From an uncultured Lachnospiraceae bacterium (GTDB lineage: Bacteria > Bacillota > Clostridia > Lachnospirales > Lachnospiraceae), in assembly GCA_902772565.1 (NCBI GenBank), contig CACYBJ010000092.1, positions 1 to 8,991 of the forward strand: a stretch of DNA of 8,991 bases, in the 5' to 3' direction. A program made the position numbers and the translations under genes. Below are positions 1 through 5,813 of this stretch, one piece after another (within the stretch, counting starts at the first letter, position 1; every line of letters starts with the position of its first letter). The notes beneath the pieces are model-generated. The model searched no databases. It was not told where the DNA came from and saw nothing but the letters and a program-made list of their open reading frames with translations.

Positions 1-383
1 ACGGAATTCGCAATAGTTGTGAAATGCTTAATGAGACCCTTCTGTGTAGCCTTGTTATAGTATGGAGTTACAAGTAAGAGACCGTCGGCGCCGGCCTTTT
101 CAGCCTCTACTGAAAGGTAAACTGCTGTTTCAGTGCAGTTAGAACCTGTTCCGGCAATAACCGGAACTCTTTTATTCACATGTTCTACGCAGTAACGGAT
201 GGTCTCAATGTGTTCCTCATGTGTTAATGTGGAAGCTTCACCTGTAGTTCCGCATACTACGATAGCATCTATTCCGTTTTCAATCTGGAAATCAATGAGT
301 TTTCCGAAACTGTCATAATTAACGCTGCCATCAGCATTCATAGGTGTAACAATTGCTGAAGCAACACCGGTAAAAAGTGCCAT
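1..383 (-). CDS. dapA: 4-hydroxy-tetrahydrodipicolinate synthase, C-terminus cut by window edge
   Basis: This gene encodes the aldolase-type enzyme that condenses pyruvate with aspartate-4-semialdehyde, the first committed step to diaminopimelate and lysine in the cytosol. I read 127 N-terminal residues; the family is usually about 290 long. The protein begins MALFTGVASAIVTPM, a typical DapA start. CGTTGEAS at about residues 44-51 carries the conserved TTGE pair, and TPYYNKATQKG at about 106-116 matches the TPYYN segment with the active-site tyrosine pair. The Schiff-base lysine and the second catalytic tyrosine (YNVP motif) lie beyond the window, so this could still be a close paralogue of the N-acetylneuraminate lyase superfamily, but the match to DapA is strong. 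The ATG at 383 is preceded by GGAGGA (391-396). It lies 132 bp downstream of typA and has its own near-consensus promoter, so it is probably transcribed separately or with some typA readthrough. Confidence 0.93.
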   Translation of the reverse strand, partial: MALFTGVASAIVTPMNADGSVNYDSFGKLIDFQIENGIDAIVVCGTTGEASTLTHEEHIETIRYCVEHVNKRVPVIAGTGSNCTETAVYLSVEAEKAGADGLLLVTPYYNKATQKGLIKHFTTIANS

Positions 384-403
384 AGTATTATCCTCCAGAA
401 TAG

Positions 404-460
404 GTCCGGAAAACCGGACTTAATGTCCATAATTATTATGGATTAGCAGAAAATTTCTGC
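404..460 (-). promoter_or_regulatory. dapA 5' leader with three tandem short hairpins
   Basis: From the predicted start site near 462 to the dapA ribosome binding site the leader holds three perfect inverted repeats in a row. In transcript order they are 460-446 (7-bp arms, 1-nt centre), 442-426 (8-bp arms, 1-nt centre) and 419-404 (GTCCGG, TTTT loop, CCGGAC). None is followed by a T-run on the minus strand, so they are not classical terminators. The last stem ends 7 nt before the GGAGG core and would not cover it. The leader is too short for a lysine riboswitch. Function is unknown; mRNA stabilisation or protein binding are guesses. Confidence 0.5.
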
Positions 461-476
461 GTTAAAATATTTTAAC
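461..476. repeat. 16-bp perfect palindrome over the dapA -10 box
   Basis: GTTAAAATATTTTAAC is identical to its reverse complement and encloses the -10 hexamer TAAAAT (474 to 469). It could be a repressor operator. Its A/T composition makes a chance palindrome more likely than for a mixed sequence. Confidence 0.4.
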
Positions 477-497
477 ATTACTGTATAACCGTGTCAA
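469..497 (-). promoter_or_regulatory. sigma-70/SigA promoter of dapA
   Basis: On the minus strand TTGACA (497-492, perfect consensus) is followed by a 17-bp spacer and TAAAAT (474-469, five of six consensus bases). The predicted start is near 462, giving a leader of about 79 nt before the dapA ATG. It lies in the spacer after the typA stop, so it gives dapA transcription independent of the thrC operon. Confidence 0.8.
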
Positions 498-503
498 TCA
501 CGG
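489..503. repeat. Inverted repeat over the dapA -35 box
   Basis: Read on the minus strand, CCGTG-ATTGA-CACGG has 5-bp arms and a 5-nt centre, and it contains most of the TTGACA box. It is not followed by a T-run, so it is a poor typA terminator. It may be an operator half of the dapA control region, or chance. Confidence 0.3.
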
Positions 504-515
504 GCAGGGGTTAAA

Positions 516-2339
516 TCAGTTTTTTCTGTTGGCTCTCTTACGCTCCAGAGAATCAAGAATTCTCTTTCTGATTCTTAAGTTCTGAGGAGTAACTTCAAGA
601 AGTTCGTCATTGTCGATAAACTCAAGAGACTGCTCAAGGCTTAAGATTCTCGGAGGTACAAGACGAAGGGCTTCATCTGCCGCTGAAGAACGGGTATTTG
701 TGAGCTGCTTCTTCTTGCAGACATTTACTTCAACGTCTTCAGCCTTGCCGTTCTGACCGATGACCATACCGGCATATACCTTCTCTCCCGGTCCGATAAA
801 GAGTGAGCCTCTCTCCTGGGCATTAAACAGACCGTAGGTAATGGCTTCTCCGGATTCAAAGGCAATAAGGCTTCCCTGTTTTCTGTAGGCGATTTCGCCC
901 TTGTAAGGAGCATATCCGTCAAACAATGTATTGATGATTCCCTCGCCCTTGGTGTCGGTCATGAATTCACTTCTGTATCCGATGAGACCGCGGGACGGAA
1001 TCTTAAATGTAAGTCTTGTGGAAGATGCGCCGAACTGTGACATGGATACAAGTTCGCCCTTTCTCTGGGAAAGTTTATCAATTACGGCACCGGAGCAGGT
1101 TTCGGGAACATCGATAACCGCTTCTTCCATAGGTTCAAGGAGGTTGCCTGCTTCATCCTTCTGATAGATAACCTGAGCCTTGCTTACGGCAAATTCATAA
1201 CCTTCACGTCTCATATTCTCAATGAGTACTGAAAGATGGAGTTCGCCTCGTCCGCTGACCTTAAACTCTTCAGTGGACTCTGTATCTTCGATTCTTAAAG
1301 ATACATCGGTATTTAACTCTCTGTAAAGTCTGTCTCTTAAATGTCTTGAAGTAATAAACTTACCTTCCTGACCTGCAAGAGGACTGTCATTTACACGGAA
1401 ATTCATGCTGATGGTCGGCTCGGAAATCTTCTGGAAAGGAATAGCCTCCGGAGCCTCCGGCGAACAAATGGTATCACCGATGTGAATGTCCGGAATACCG
1501 GATATTGCTACGATTGATCCAACTGTAGCCTCGTTTACCTCAACCTTTTTAAGGCCTTCATACTCGTAAAGCTTTGAAACCTTAACTTTCTTGATCTTAT
1601 CCGGATCGTGGTGGTTAACGATAACAACATCCTGGTTAACCTTAATTGTTCCGTTATCAACCTTTCCGATACCGATACGGCCTACATACTCATTGTAGTC
1701 AATGGTGCTGATAAGAACCTGTGTTCCGCGGTTTTCATCACCTTCGGGTGCCGGAATGTGCTCAAGTATGGTTTCAAAAAGCGGTTCCATACTTGAAGGA
1801 GTGTCCGTAAGTTCCAGGATGGCAACGCCCTGCTTGGCAGATGCAAAGACAAAAGGTGAATCCAGAATGTCATCATCTGCATCAAGATCCATAAAGAGTT
1901 CAAGCACTTCGTCGATTACTTCGTTAGGTCTTGCTTCCGGTCTGTCAATCTTGTTAATGCATACAATAACCGGCAGATGCAGTTCCAGCGCCTTCTTAAG
2001 AACGAACTTGGTCTGTGGCATGGCTCCTTCAAAAGCATCTACCACGAGTACAACGCCGTTAACCATTTTAAGGACACGTTCTACTTCACCGCCGAAATCG
2101 GCATGTCCGGGAGTATCGATAATGTTGATCTTTACGCCTTTGTAGTTTACGGAAGTATTCTTACTGAGTATGGTGATTCCTCTCTCACGCTCGATGTCGT
2201 TGGAGTCCATTACTCTCTCTTCCACAACCTGATTGTCGCGGAATACACCGCTCTGCTTTAAAAGTTGATCCACAAGGGTTGTTTTACCATGGTCTACATG
2301 GGCAATAATAGCTATGTTTCTAATGTCTTCTCTCTTCAT
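516..2339 (-). CDS. typA: Ribosome-associated translational GTPase TypA/BipA
   Basis: TypA/BipA is an EF-G-like GTPase that binds the ribosome and is linked to 50S assembly and to stress and cold adaptation. Numbering from MKREDIRN, the G motifs are complete: AHVDHGKT at 13-20 (G1), RGITI at 53-57 (G2), DTPGH at 75-79 (G3), NKID at 129-132 (G4) and SAK at 167-169 (G5). A beta-barrel domain, EF-G domain III/V-like modules and the family signature RGLIGYRSEFMTDTKGEG follow in the C-terminal half. The 607-residue length is normal for the family. I chose the ATG at 2339 because relatives start at this KREDIRNIAIIAHVDHGKTT segment. An in-frame TTG at 2351 would add four residues but its nearest GGGA lies 13 nt away, too far. 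The chosen ATG has only a weak GGAT, so coupling to the upstream hydrolase gene, 15 bp away, probably helps. Third gene of the thrC operon. Confidence 0.96.
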   Translation of the reverse strand: MKREDIRNIAIIAHVDHGKTTLVDQLLKQSGVFRDNQVVEERVMDSNDIERERGITILSKNTSVNYKGVKINIIDTPGHADFGGEVERVLKMVNGVVLVVDAFEGAMPQTKFVLKKALELHLPVIVCINKIDRPEARPNEVIDEVLELFMDLDADDDILDSPFVFASAKQGVAILELTDTPSSMEPLFETILEHIPAPEGDENRGTQVLISTIDYNEYVGRIGIGKVDNGTIKVNQDVVIVNHHDPDKIKKVKVSKLYEYEGLKKVEVNEATVGSIVAISGIPDIHIGDTICSPEAPEAIPFQKISEPTISMNFRVNDSPLAGQEGKFITSRHLRDRLYRELNTDVSLRIEDTESTEEFKVSGRGELHLSVLIENMRREGYEFAVSKAQVIYQKDEAGNLLEPMEEAVIDVPETCSGAVIDKLSQRKGELVSMSQFGASSTRLTFKIPSRGLIGYRSEFMTDTKGEGIINTLFDGYAPYKGEIAYRKQGSLIAFESGEAITYGLFNAQERGSLFIGPGEKVYAGMVIGQNGKAEDVEVNVCKKKQLTNTRSSAADEALRLVPPRILSLEQSLEFIDNDELLEVTPQNLRIRKRILDSLERKRANRKN

Positions 2340-2354
2340 TGTTACATCCAATCG

Positions 2355-3560
2355 TCAGTTTATTCCCAATTCGTTATATAAAGCATTCTTAAGGAGTTTC
2401 ATCTGACCTTCTCTGTTTCCGTTGGTGACATTTATGAAGTACATAAATGTAATTTTGTTAACCGGGTCTATGGAAACATAGGTTCCGCCCCAGCCGTCCC
2501 AGCCAAATTCCCCAAGGGCCGGTCCGTGTAGTTTTGCTTTCTCGGTATCCTCTAAGATTCTCATCAGGTTACCGTAATTATATCCTTCAAGAGATTCCCA
2601 GTTGGCTGTCTCCTGCTGCGAAGGAGTAAGCTGTGGACTTCTCATAAAGTGTGCCGTTTCTTTTGAAATGAGTCTTACAGGCTTTCCGCTTGGTGAAAAC
2701 TCTGCCGGAAGTTCGCCGTCATTGGTAAGAAGAAGTGCAAACTTCGCATAATCGTCGGGAGTGGAAACAAGGCCTGCACCGCCGGATTCAAATGCCGGAA
2801 CATACTTTCGGGACATGGTTCCGAGGAAAGGCTCATCCCAGACCGTAATCTCTCCTGTAAGATAATGTTTGTCATGCATAGTTACATAACGGTCAAGTTT
2901 ATCTTCCGGAACAAAGAAGCCAGTGTCCTTCATACCCAAAGGTTCAAAGATATTTTCTTTTAAAAACGCGGAATATTTAACACCGGAAGCAACCTCAACC
3001 ACAGCGCCCAAAACATCGGCGCATAAGGAGTAATTCCATTTTTCACCCGGCTGATACAGAAGCGGAAACTCGCCGCATCTGTTCATGAGTTCCACAGTGG
3101 GAACCATAGTCTCCGGATATTTTTCCTGTATTGGTCCGAAAAGTTTTTTATCAAGTATCTTTCCGGCCTCGGTAAAGTCGTTGGGATACTCAAGTCCGGC
3201 AGTCATGGAAAGACAGTCGGCAATGGTTATGGGGCGTCTTGCAGGCTCCGTGCCTCCGTCGGGAAGCAGAACAGTCATATTCTTAAATCCCGGCAGATAG
3301 TCTTCCACAAGATCCGTTGTCTTAAACAGGCCTTTTTCAAGACAAATCATAACAGCAAGGCTTGTAACAGGTTTTGTCATGGAAAACATCCTGAAAATGG
3401 CATTATCTGTCATGGGCTTTAGGTTAAAAGGACTGTCAAGACCGTAGGCACCTCTGGCTATTTCTTTGTTATCTTTATATACAAGAAGAACGGAACCGAT
3501 GGCTCTGCCGTCATCTATTTCTTCCTGCATAATTTTATCAAGCCTGTCCTGAACTGACAT
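2355..3560 (-). CDS. Serine hydrolase of the beta-lactamase/class C (EstB-like) family
   Basis: This 401-residue protein belongs to the broad beta-lactamase-related serine hydrolase family (COG1680: esterases, peptidases, class C-like proteins). The SxxK nucleophile motif is SMTK at 60-63 (Ser60, Lys63). The second motif is YSL at 177-179 within WNYSLCADVLG, where Tyr177 is the likely general base. The conserved ESGGAGLVSTPDDYAKFA stretch is at 258-275. The third motif is WGGT at 357-360 in place of the KTG of true beta-lactamases, which points to an esterase or peptidase rather than antibiotic resistance. I see no signal peptide or membrane segment, so it should be cytosolic. The substrate cannot be told from sequence. 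AGGAGG (3565-3570) overlaps the thrC stop and sits 4 nt before the ATG; the two genes are 8 bp apart, so translation is likely coupled. Confidence 0.9.
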   Translation of the reverse strand: MSVQDRLDKIMQEEIDDGRAIGSVLLVYKDNKEIARGAYGLDSPFNLKPMTDNAIFRMFSMTKPVTSLAVMICLEKGLFKTTDLVEDYLPGFKNMTVLLPDGGTEPARRPITIADCLSMTAGLEYPNDFTEAGKILDKKLFGPIQEKYPETMVPTVELMNRCGEFPLLYQPGEKWNYSLCADVLGAVVEVASGVKYSAFLKENIFEPLGMKDTGFFVPEDKLDRYVTMHDKHYLTGEITVWDEPFLGTMSRKYVPAFESGGAGLVSTPDDYAKFALLLTNDGELPAEFSPSGKPVRLISKETAHFMRSPQLTPSQQETANWESLEGYNYGNLMRILEDTEKAKLHGPALGEFGWDGWGGTYVSIDPVNKITFMYFINVTNGNREGQMKLLKNALYNELGIN

Positions 3561-3568
3561 AAAGCCTC

Positions 3569-5056
3569 CTATATACCTAAGTACTTCTCAACTTCCTTCT
3601 GCATATCTTCTGTTTCGCAAACAGTATTATGTCTTACGGGAGCGGTTCTGATTTCCTCAATTGCAGGAGGAATCTTGACGCCGCTTACTTCACAAAGCTT
3701 ATCTACCTGTTCTTCATCGGAAAGACTGTCGAAGGATGGATCGATGGATCCGAGTACGGCTCTGGCAAACTTATAAGGGCTTGCTGTAGAAGCGATAACG
3801 GTTACCGTTTCATCTCCGCTTTCCTTTCTGTAATCGCTGTATACTTTGGCAGCTACAGCTGTATGAGTATCAATTACATAACCGGTCTTATCGTAAAGAT
3901 ACTTAATGATTTCGGAAGTAGCATCTTCATCTGCATATCCGCTAACGAAGCCCGCAAGCTTATCTGCCATTTCGGATGTAATTGTATACTTTCCGTTTTC
4001 AGAAAGTTCTTTCATAAGAGAAGCTGTCACATTGGAATTCTCGCCGCAGATCTTATAAATGAGTCTTTCAAGATTGCTGGAGATAAGAATATCCATGGAT
4101 GGTGACTTGGTTACAACAAATTCTCTGTTCTTATCATAGGTTCCGGTAGTAAAGAAATCGAAAAGCACCTTGTTCTTATTGCTTGCGCAGATAAGCTTGT
4201 CGATAGGTGTACCGATCTGCTTTGCATAAAATGCTGCAAGAATATTACCGAAATTTCCTGTAGGAACTACAACATTGATTTTTTCATTTTCTTTGATTTT
4301 GCCGTCCTTAAGCAGTTTGGCATATGCATAAACATAGTAGCAAACCTGAGGAATGAGACGGCCGATGTTAATAGAATTGGCAGATGAGAACACATAGCCC
4401 GCATCCTTCATTTTTACTGCAAGTTCCTTGTTGTTAAACATTGCCTTAACACCGCTCTGGGCAGCATCAAAGTTACCTTCGATACCGATTACATGAGTGT
4501 TTGCACCCTTCTGGGTTACCATCTGCTTTTCCTGAACAGGGCTGACGCCGTGCTTAGGATAGAAAACGATGATCTTTGTATGAGGAACATCTGCAAATCC
4601 TGCCATGGCAGCCTTACCGGTATCTCCCGATGTGGCTGTAAGGATTACAATATCTTCCTTAAGTTCGTTTTTCTTTGCAGCCGTTGTCATAAGATGAGGA
4701 AGTATGGAAAGAGCCATATCCTTAAATGCAATGGTTGCTCCATGGAAAAGTTCAAGATAGTATGCTCCGTCGGCTTCCTTAACAGGAACGATTTCGGAAG
4801 AATCGAACTTGCTGTCGTAGGCAGATTCGATACAGTTCTTGAGTTCATCATCTGTAAAGTCGGTTAAAAACAGTTTCATTACCTCAAGGGCAATTTCTTT
4901 ATAATTAAGTTCTCCGAGCTCGTCAAAAGTCTTTACGAGTTTAGGCATTTTAACAGGCACAAAAAGACCGCCGTCATCTGCAAGACCCTTAAGTATGGCC
5001 TGGGATGCGGTGATTTCCGGAGAAGAATTTCTGGTGCTGTGGTATAGAATATTCAT
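3569..5056 (-). CDS. thrC: Threonine synthase
   Basis: Threonine synthase is the PLP-dependent enzyme that converts O-phosphohomoserine to threonine and phosphate, the last step of threonine synthesis. The 495-residue protein starts MNILYHSTRN and has the N-terminal SQAILKGLADDGGLFVP block (about 18-34). The PLP lysine is Lys112 in FHGATIAFKDMALS. SGDTG at 143-147 and PTGNFGNILAAF at 265-276 are the conserved cofactor and phosphate-binding loops. Length and motifs fit the longer E. coli/yeast-like class rather than the short B. subtilis type. An in-frame GTG at 5068 would add four residues, but it lies inside the ribosome binding site AAGGTGG, so the ATG at 5056 is the real start. It is the first gene of an operon with the hydrolase and typA, driven by an extended -10 promoter. 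No T-box or threonine attenuator is seen in the short leader. Confidence 0.96.
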   Translation of the reverse strand: MNILYHSTRNSSPEITASQAILKGLADDGGLFVPVKMPKLVKTFDELGELNYKEIALEVMKLFLTDFTDDELKNCIESAYDSKFDSSEIVPVKEADGAYYLELFHGATIAFKDMALSILPHLMTTAAKKNELKEDIVILTATSGDTGKAAMAGFADVPHTKIIVFYPKHGVSPVQEKQMVTQKGANTHVIGIEGNFDAAQSGVKAMFNNKELAVKMKDAGYVFSSANSINIGRLIPQVCYYVYAYAKLLKDGKIKENEKINVVVPTGNFGNILAAFYAKQIGTPIDKLICASNKNKVLFDFFTTGTYDKNREFVVTKSPSMDILISSNLERLIYKICGENSNVTASLMKELSENGKYTITSEMADKLAGFVSGYADEDATSEIIKYLYDKTGYVIDTHTAVAAKVYSDYRKESGDETVTVIASTASPYKFARAVLGSIDPSFDSLSDEEQVDKLCEVSGVKIPPAIEEIRTAPVRHNTVCETEDMQKEVEKYLGI

Positions 5057-5064
5057 TATTATTT

Positions 5065-5071
5065 CCACCTT
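5065..5071 (-). promoter_or_regulatory. Ribosome binding site that fixes the thrC start
   Basis: AAGGTGG lies 8 nt before the ATG at 5056, ideal spacing. The competing in-frame GTG (5068-5066) is part of this element, so it cannot sensibly serve as start codon. Confidence 0.75.
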
Positions 5072-5092
5072 AATTTCAAATTTTACCTTGGG

Positions 5093-5121
5093 ATTATAAC
5101 ATAAGTAGTTACTCTGTACAA
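5093..5121 (-). promoter_or_regulatory. Extended -10 promoter of the thrC operon
   Basis: On the minus strand TGTTATAAT gives a perfect -10 (TATAAT, 5098-5093) with a TG extension at 5101-5100. A weak -35, TTGTAC (5121-5116), lies 17 bp upstream. The -35 directly abuts the T-tail of the preceding terminator. The predicted start near 5086 leaves a leader of about 30 nt to the thrC ATG. Confidence 0.75.
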
Positions 5122-5157
5122 GAAAAAGCTCCTTTTACCTTGCGATAAAAGGAGCTT
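5121..5157 (-). terminator. Strong intrinsic terminator after the 44-aa peptide gene
   Basis: A perfect 12-bp stem (arms 5157-5146 and 5137-5126, AAGCTCCTTTTA and its complement) with an 8-nt loop is followed on the minus strand by TTTTTCT. It ends the transcript of the small gene at 5192-5326 about 35 bp past its stop and insulates it from the thrC promoter. On the plus strand no T-run follows, so it works in one direction only. Confidence 0.9.
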
Positions 5158-5191
5158 AAAGAACATTTAAGTTTTAAATGTAGGAGTTGCT

Positions 5192-5326
5192 CTATGCTGC
5201 AGTGGCTACAATGCCAAAACATTCAACAATTAAAAATGTAAGTAAAGATGAAGAAGTAATCAGAAAAAGTTTCTGTTTGGTTTTAATAGAAAGATTATTA
5301 AAACCTGTTTTAATGCTTTCTAACAT
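5192..5326 (-). CDS. Small single-pass membrane peptide, 44 aa, function unknown
   Basis: I do not recognise this gene. It encodes 44 residues: a polar, lysine-containing start (MLESIKTGFNNLSIKTKQK, lysines at 6, 15, 17 and 19) and then an unbroken hydrophobic stretch from about residue 20 to the end, including one cysteine (FLIVECFGIVATAA). This suits one membrane helix with the N-terminus inside, or a signal-peptide-like product. The NLSIKTK motif before the hydrophobic run resembles the N-termini of chemotaxis receptors and sensor kinases, so it could be a remnant of such a gene. Against decay, it has a clean AAAAGGAG site 8 nt before the ATG, a promoter, and a strong terminator just after the stop. 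It lacks the charged tail of AgrD-type autoinducer precursors. Regulation by the paired TGTAACA sites around its promoter is possible. Coding status rests on context and ribosome binding site alone. Confidence 0.65.
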   Translation of the reverse strand: MLESIKTGFNNLSIKTKQKLFLITSSSLLTFLIVECFGIVATAA

Positions 5327-5343
5327 GGTTAAATCTCCTTTTC

Positions 5344-5360
5344 TGTAACAAAATGTAACA
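5344..5360. promoter_or_regulatory. GlnR/TnrA-like 17-bp site, downstream copy
   Basis: TGTAACAAAATGTAACA fits the form TGTNAN7TNACA, the published GlnR/TnrA consensus, and is built of two TGTAACA heptamers 10 bp apart. It overlaps the expected start region of the small peptide gene, a position suited to repression. No regulator gene is in the window, so the protein that binds is a guess. Confidence 0.35.
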
Positions 5361-5380
5361 TATTATAAGGAGTATGTCAA
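5352..5380 (-). promoter_or_regulatory. Candidate promoter of the 44-aa peptide gene
   Basis: A perfect -35 TTGACA (5380-5375) is followed after 17 bp by TACATT (5357-5352), four of six consensus bases. A perfect TATAAT also lies at 5367-5362 but is too close to that -35 (7 bp) and would need TATAAA or an activator upstream. Either way transcription should begin about 20 to 30 nt before the start codon. Which -10 is used cannot be settled by eye. Confidence 0.6.
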
Positions 5381-5396
5381 GCATTTTATAAAAATT

Positions 5397-5413
5397 TGTA
5401 ACAATTTGTAACA
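5397..5413. promoter_or_regulatory. GlnR/TnrA-like 17-bp site, upstream copy in a 10-bp tandem repeat
   Basis: TGTAACAATTTGTAACA also fits TGTNAN7TNACA. It lies in an exact 10-bp tandem repeat, TTTGTAACAA twice (5395-5404, 5405-5414). Its centre (5405) is about 50 bp upstream of the start expected from the TATAAT box, a typical activator position. It lies just past the 3' end of rnpB. Confidence 0.35.
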
Positions 5414-5417
5414 ATTA

Positions 5418-5778
5418 GGAGTAATACTGTAAGCCGGGTTCTGTACGGATTTACCGTGATGATCATCTTTCTTGACCGTTTGTTACCAAACGGCTCCTCT
5501 GCAGACATTACATCTGCAGAACGCAACCTACCCGAAAACACGACGGGCCGCCGTATCGTTTTCTGTTGGTTTTGCTTTGGGTGGGGTTTACACTGCCATT
5601 TACGTTACCGTAAATGCGGTGGTCTCTTACACCGCCGTTTCACCCTTACCTGCAAATGCAGGCGGTTTGCTTTCTGTTGCACTTTCCCGGGAGTCGCCTC
5701 CGCCGGACGTTATCCGGCACCCTGCCCTGTAAAGCCCGGACTTTCCTCACCTTGCGGCGCGATCATCCGTATTACTCC
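5418..5778 (-). ncRNA. rnpB: RNase P RNA, bacterial type A
   Basis: This is the catalytic RNA of RNase P, which trims the 5' leader from precursor tRNAs together with the RnpA protein. The conserved 5' block GAGGAAAGTCCGGGC is at 5748-5734 and the conserved 3' block ACAGAACCCGGCTTA at 5444-5430. GTGCAACAGAAAGCAAACCGCC, GGTAAGGGTGAAACGG and the GGTAAACCCCACCC-like strand follow the E. coli type A order. Terminal helix P1 is a perfect 10-bp pairing, GGAGTAATAC at 5778-5769 with GTATTACTCC at 5427-5418, which sets the ends. About 361 nt is the usual size. It begins only 7 bp after the kinase stop codon. No T-run terminator is seen at its 3' end, so processing may form that end. Confidence 0.96.
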
Positions 5779-5784
5779 ATATTT

Positions 5785-5813
5785 ATTAAACGTTAAAATA
5801 GCTTCCGCCGATA
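5785..5813 (-). promoter_or_regulatory. Possible weak promoter of rnpB
   Basis: TTTAAT (5790-5785), five of six -10 bases, lies 6 nt before the predicted 5' end of RNase P RNA and overlaps the kinase stop codon. No good -35 is found 16 to 19 bp upstream (TATCGG at 17). It may be a weak internal promoter, or rnpB may be cut from the operon transcript. Confidence 0.25.

Noticed and set aside
384..438. Possible leader peptide from an ATG near 438 ahead of dapA
   Set aside because: It has no ribosome binding site, is not rich in lysine codons and runs out of frame into dapA.
1702..2145. 147-residue plus-strand ORF inside typA
   Set aside because: It is antisense to a fully conserved GTPase region, has serine-rich low-complexity translation and no ribosome binding site; a shadow frame.
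2340..2351. TTG start giving typA four extra residues
   Set aside because: Ribosome binding site spacing is too long and relatives start at the downstream ATG.
3629..4105. 158-residue plus-strand ORF inside thrC
   Set aside because: Antisense to conserved threonine synthase sequence, no recognisable domain and no promoter or ribosome binding site.
5057..5068. GTG start giving thrC four extra residues
   Set aside because: The GTG is part of the AAGGTGG ribosome binding site of the ATG at 5056.
5087..5125. T-box riboswitch ahead of thrC
   Set aside because: The leader from the promoter is only about 30 nt, with no T-box sequence or specifier stem.
5192..5326. AgrD-like cyclic autoinducer precursor
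   Set aside because: There is no charged C-terminal tail after the cysteine and no agrB-like gene nearby.
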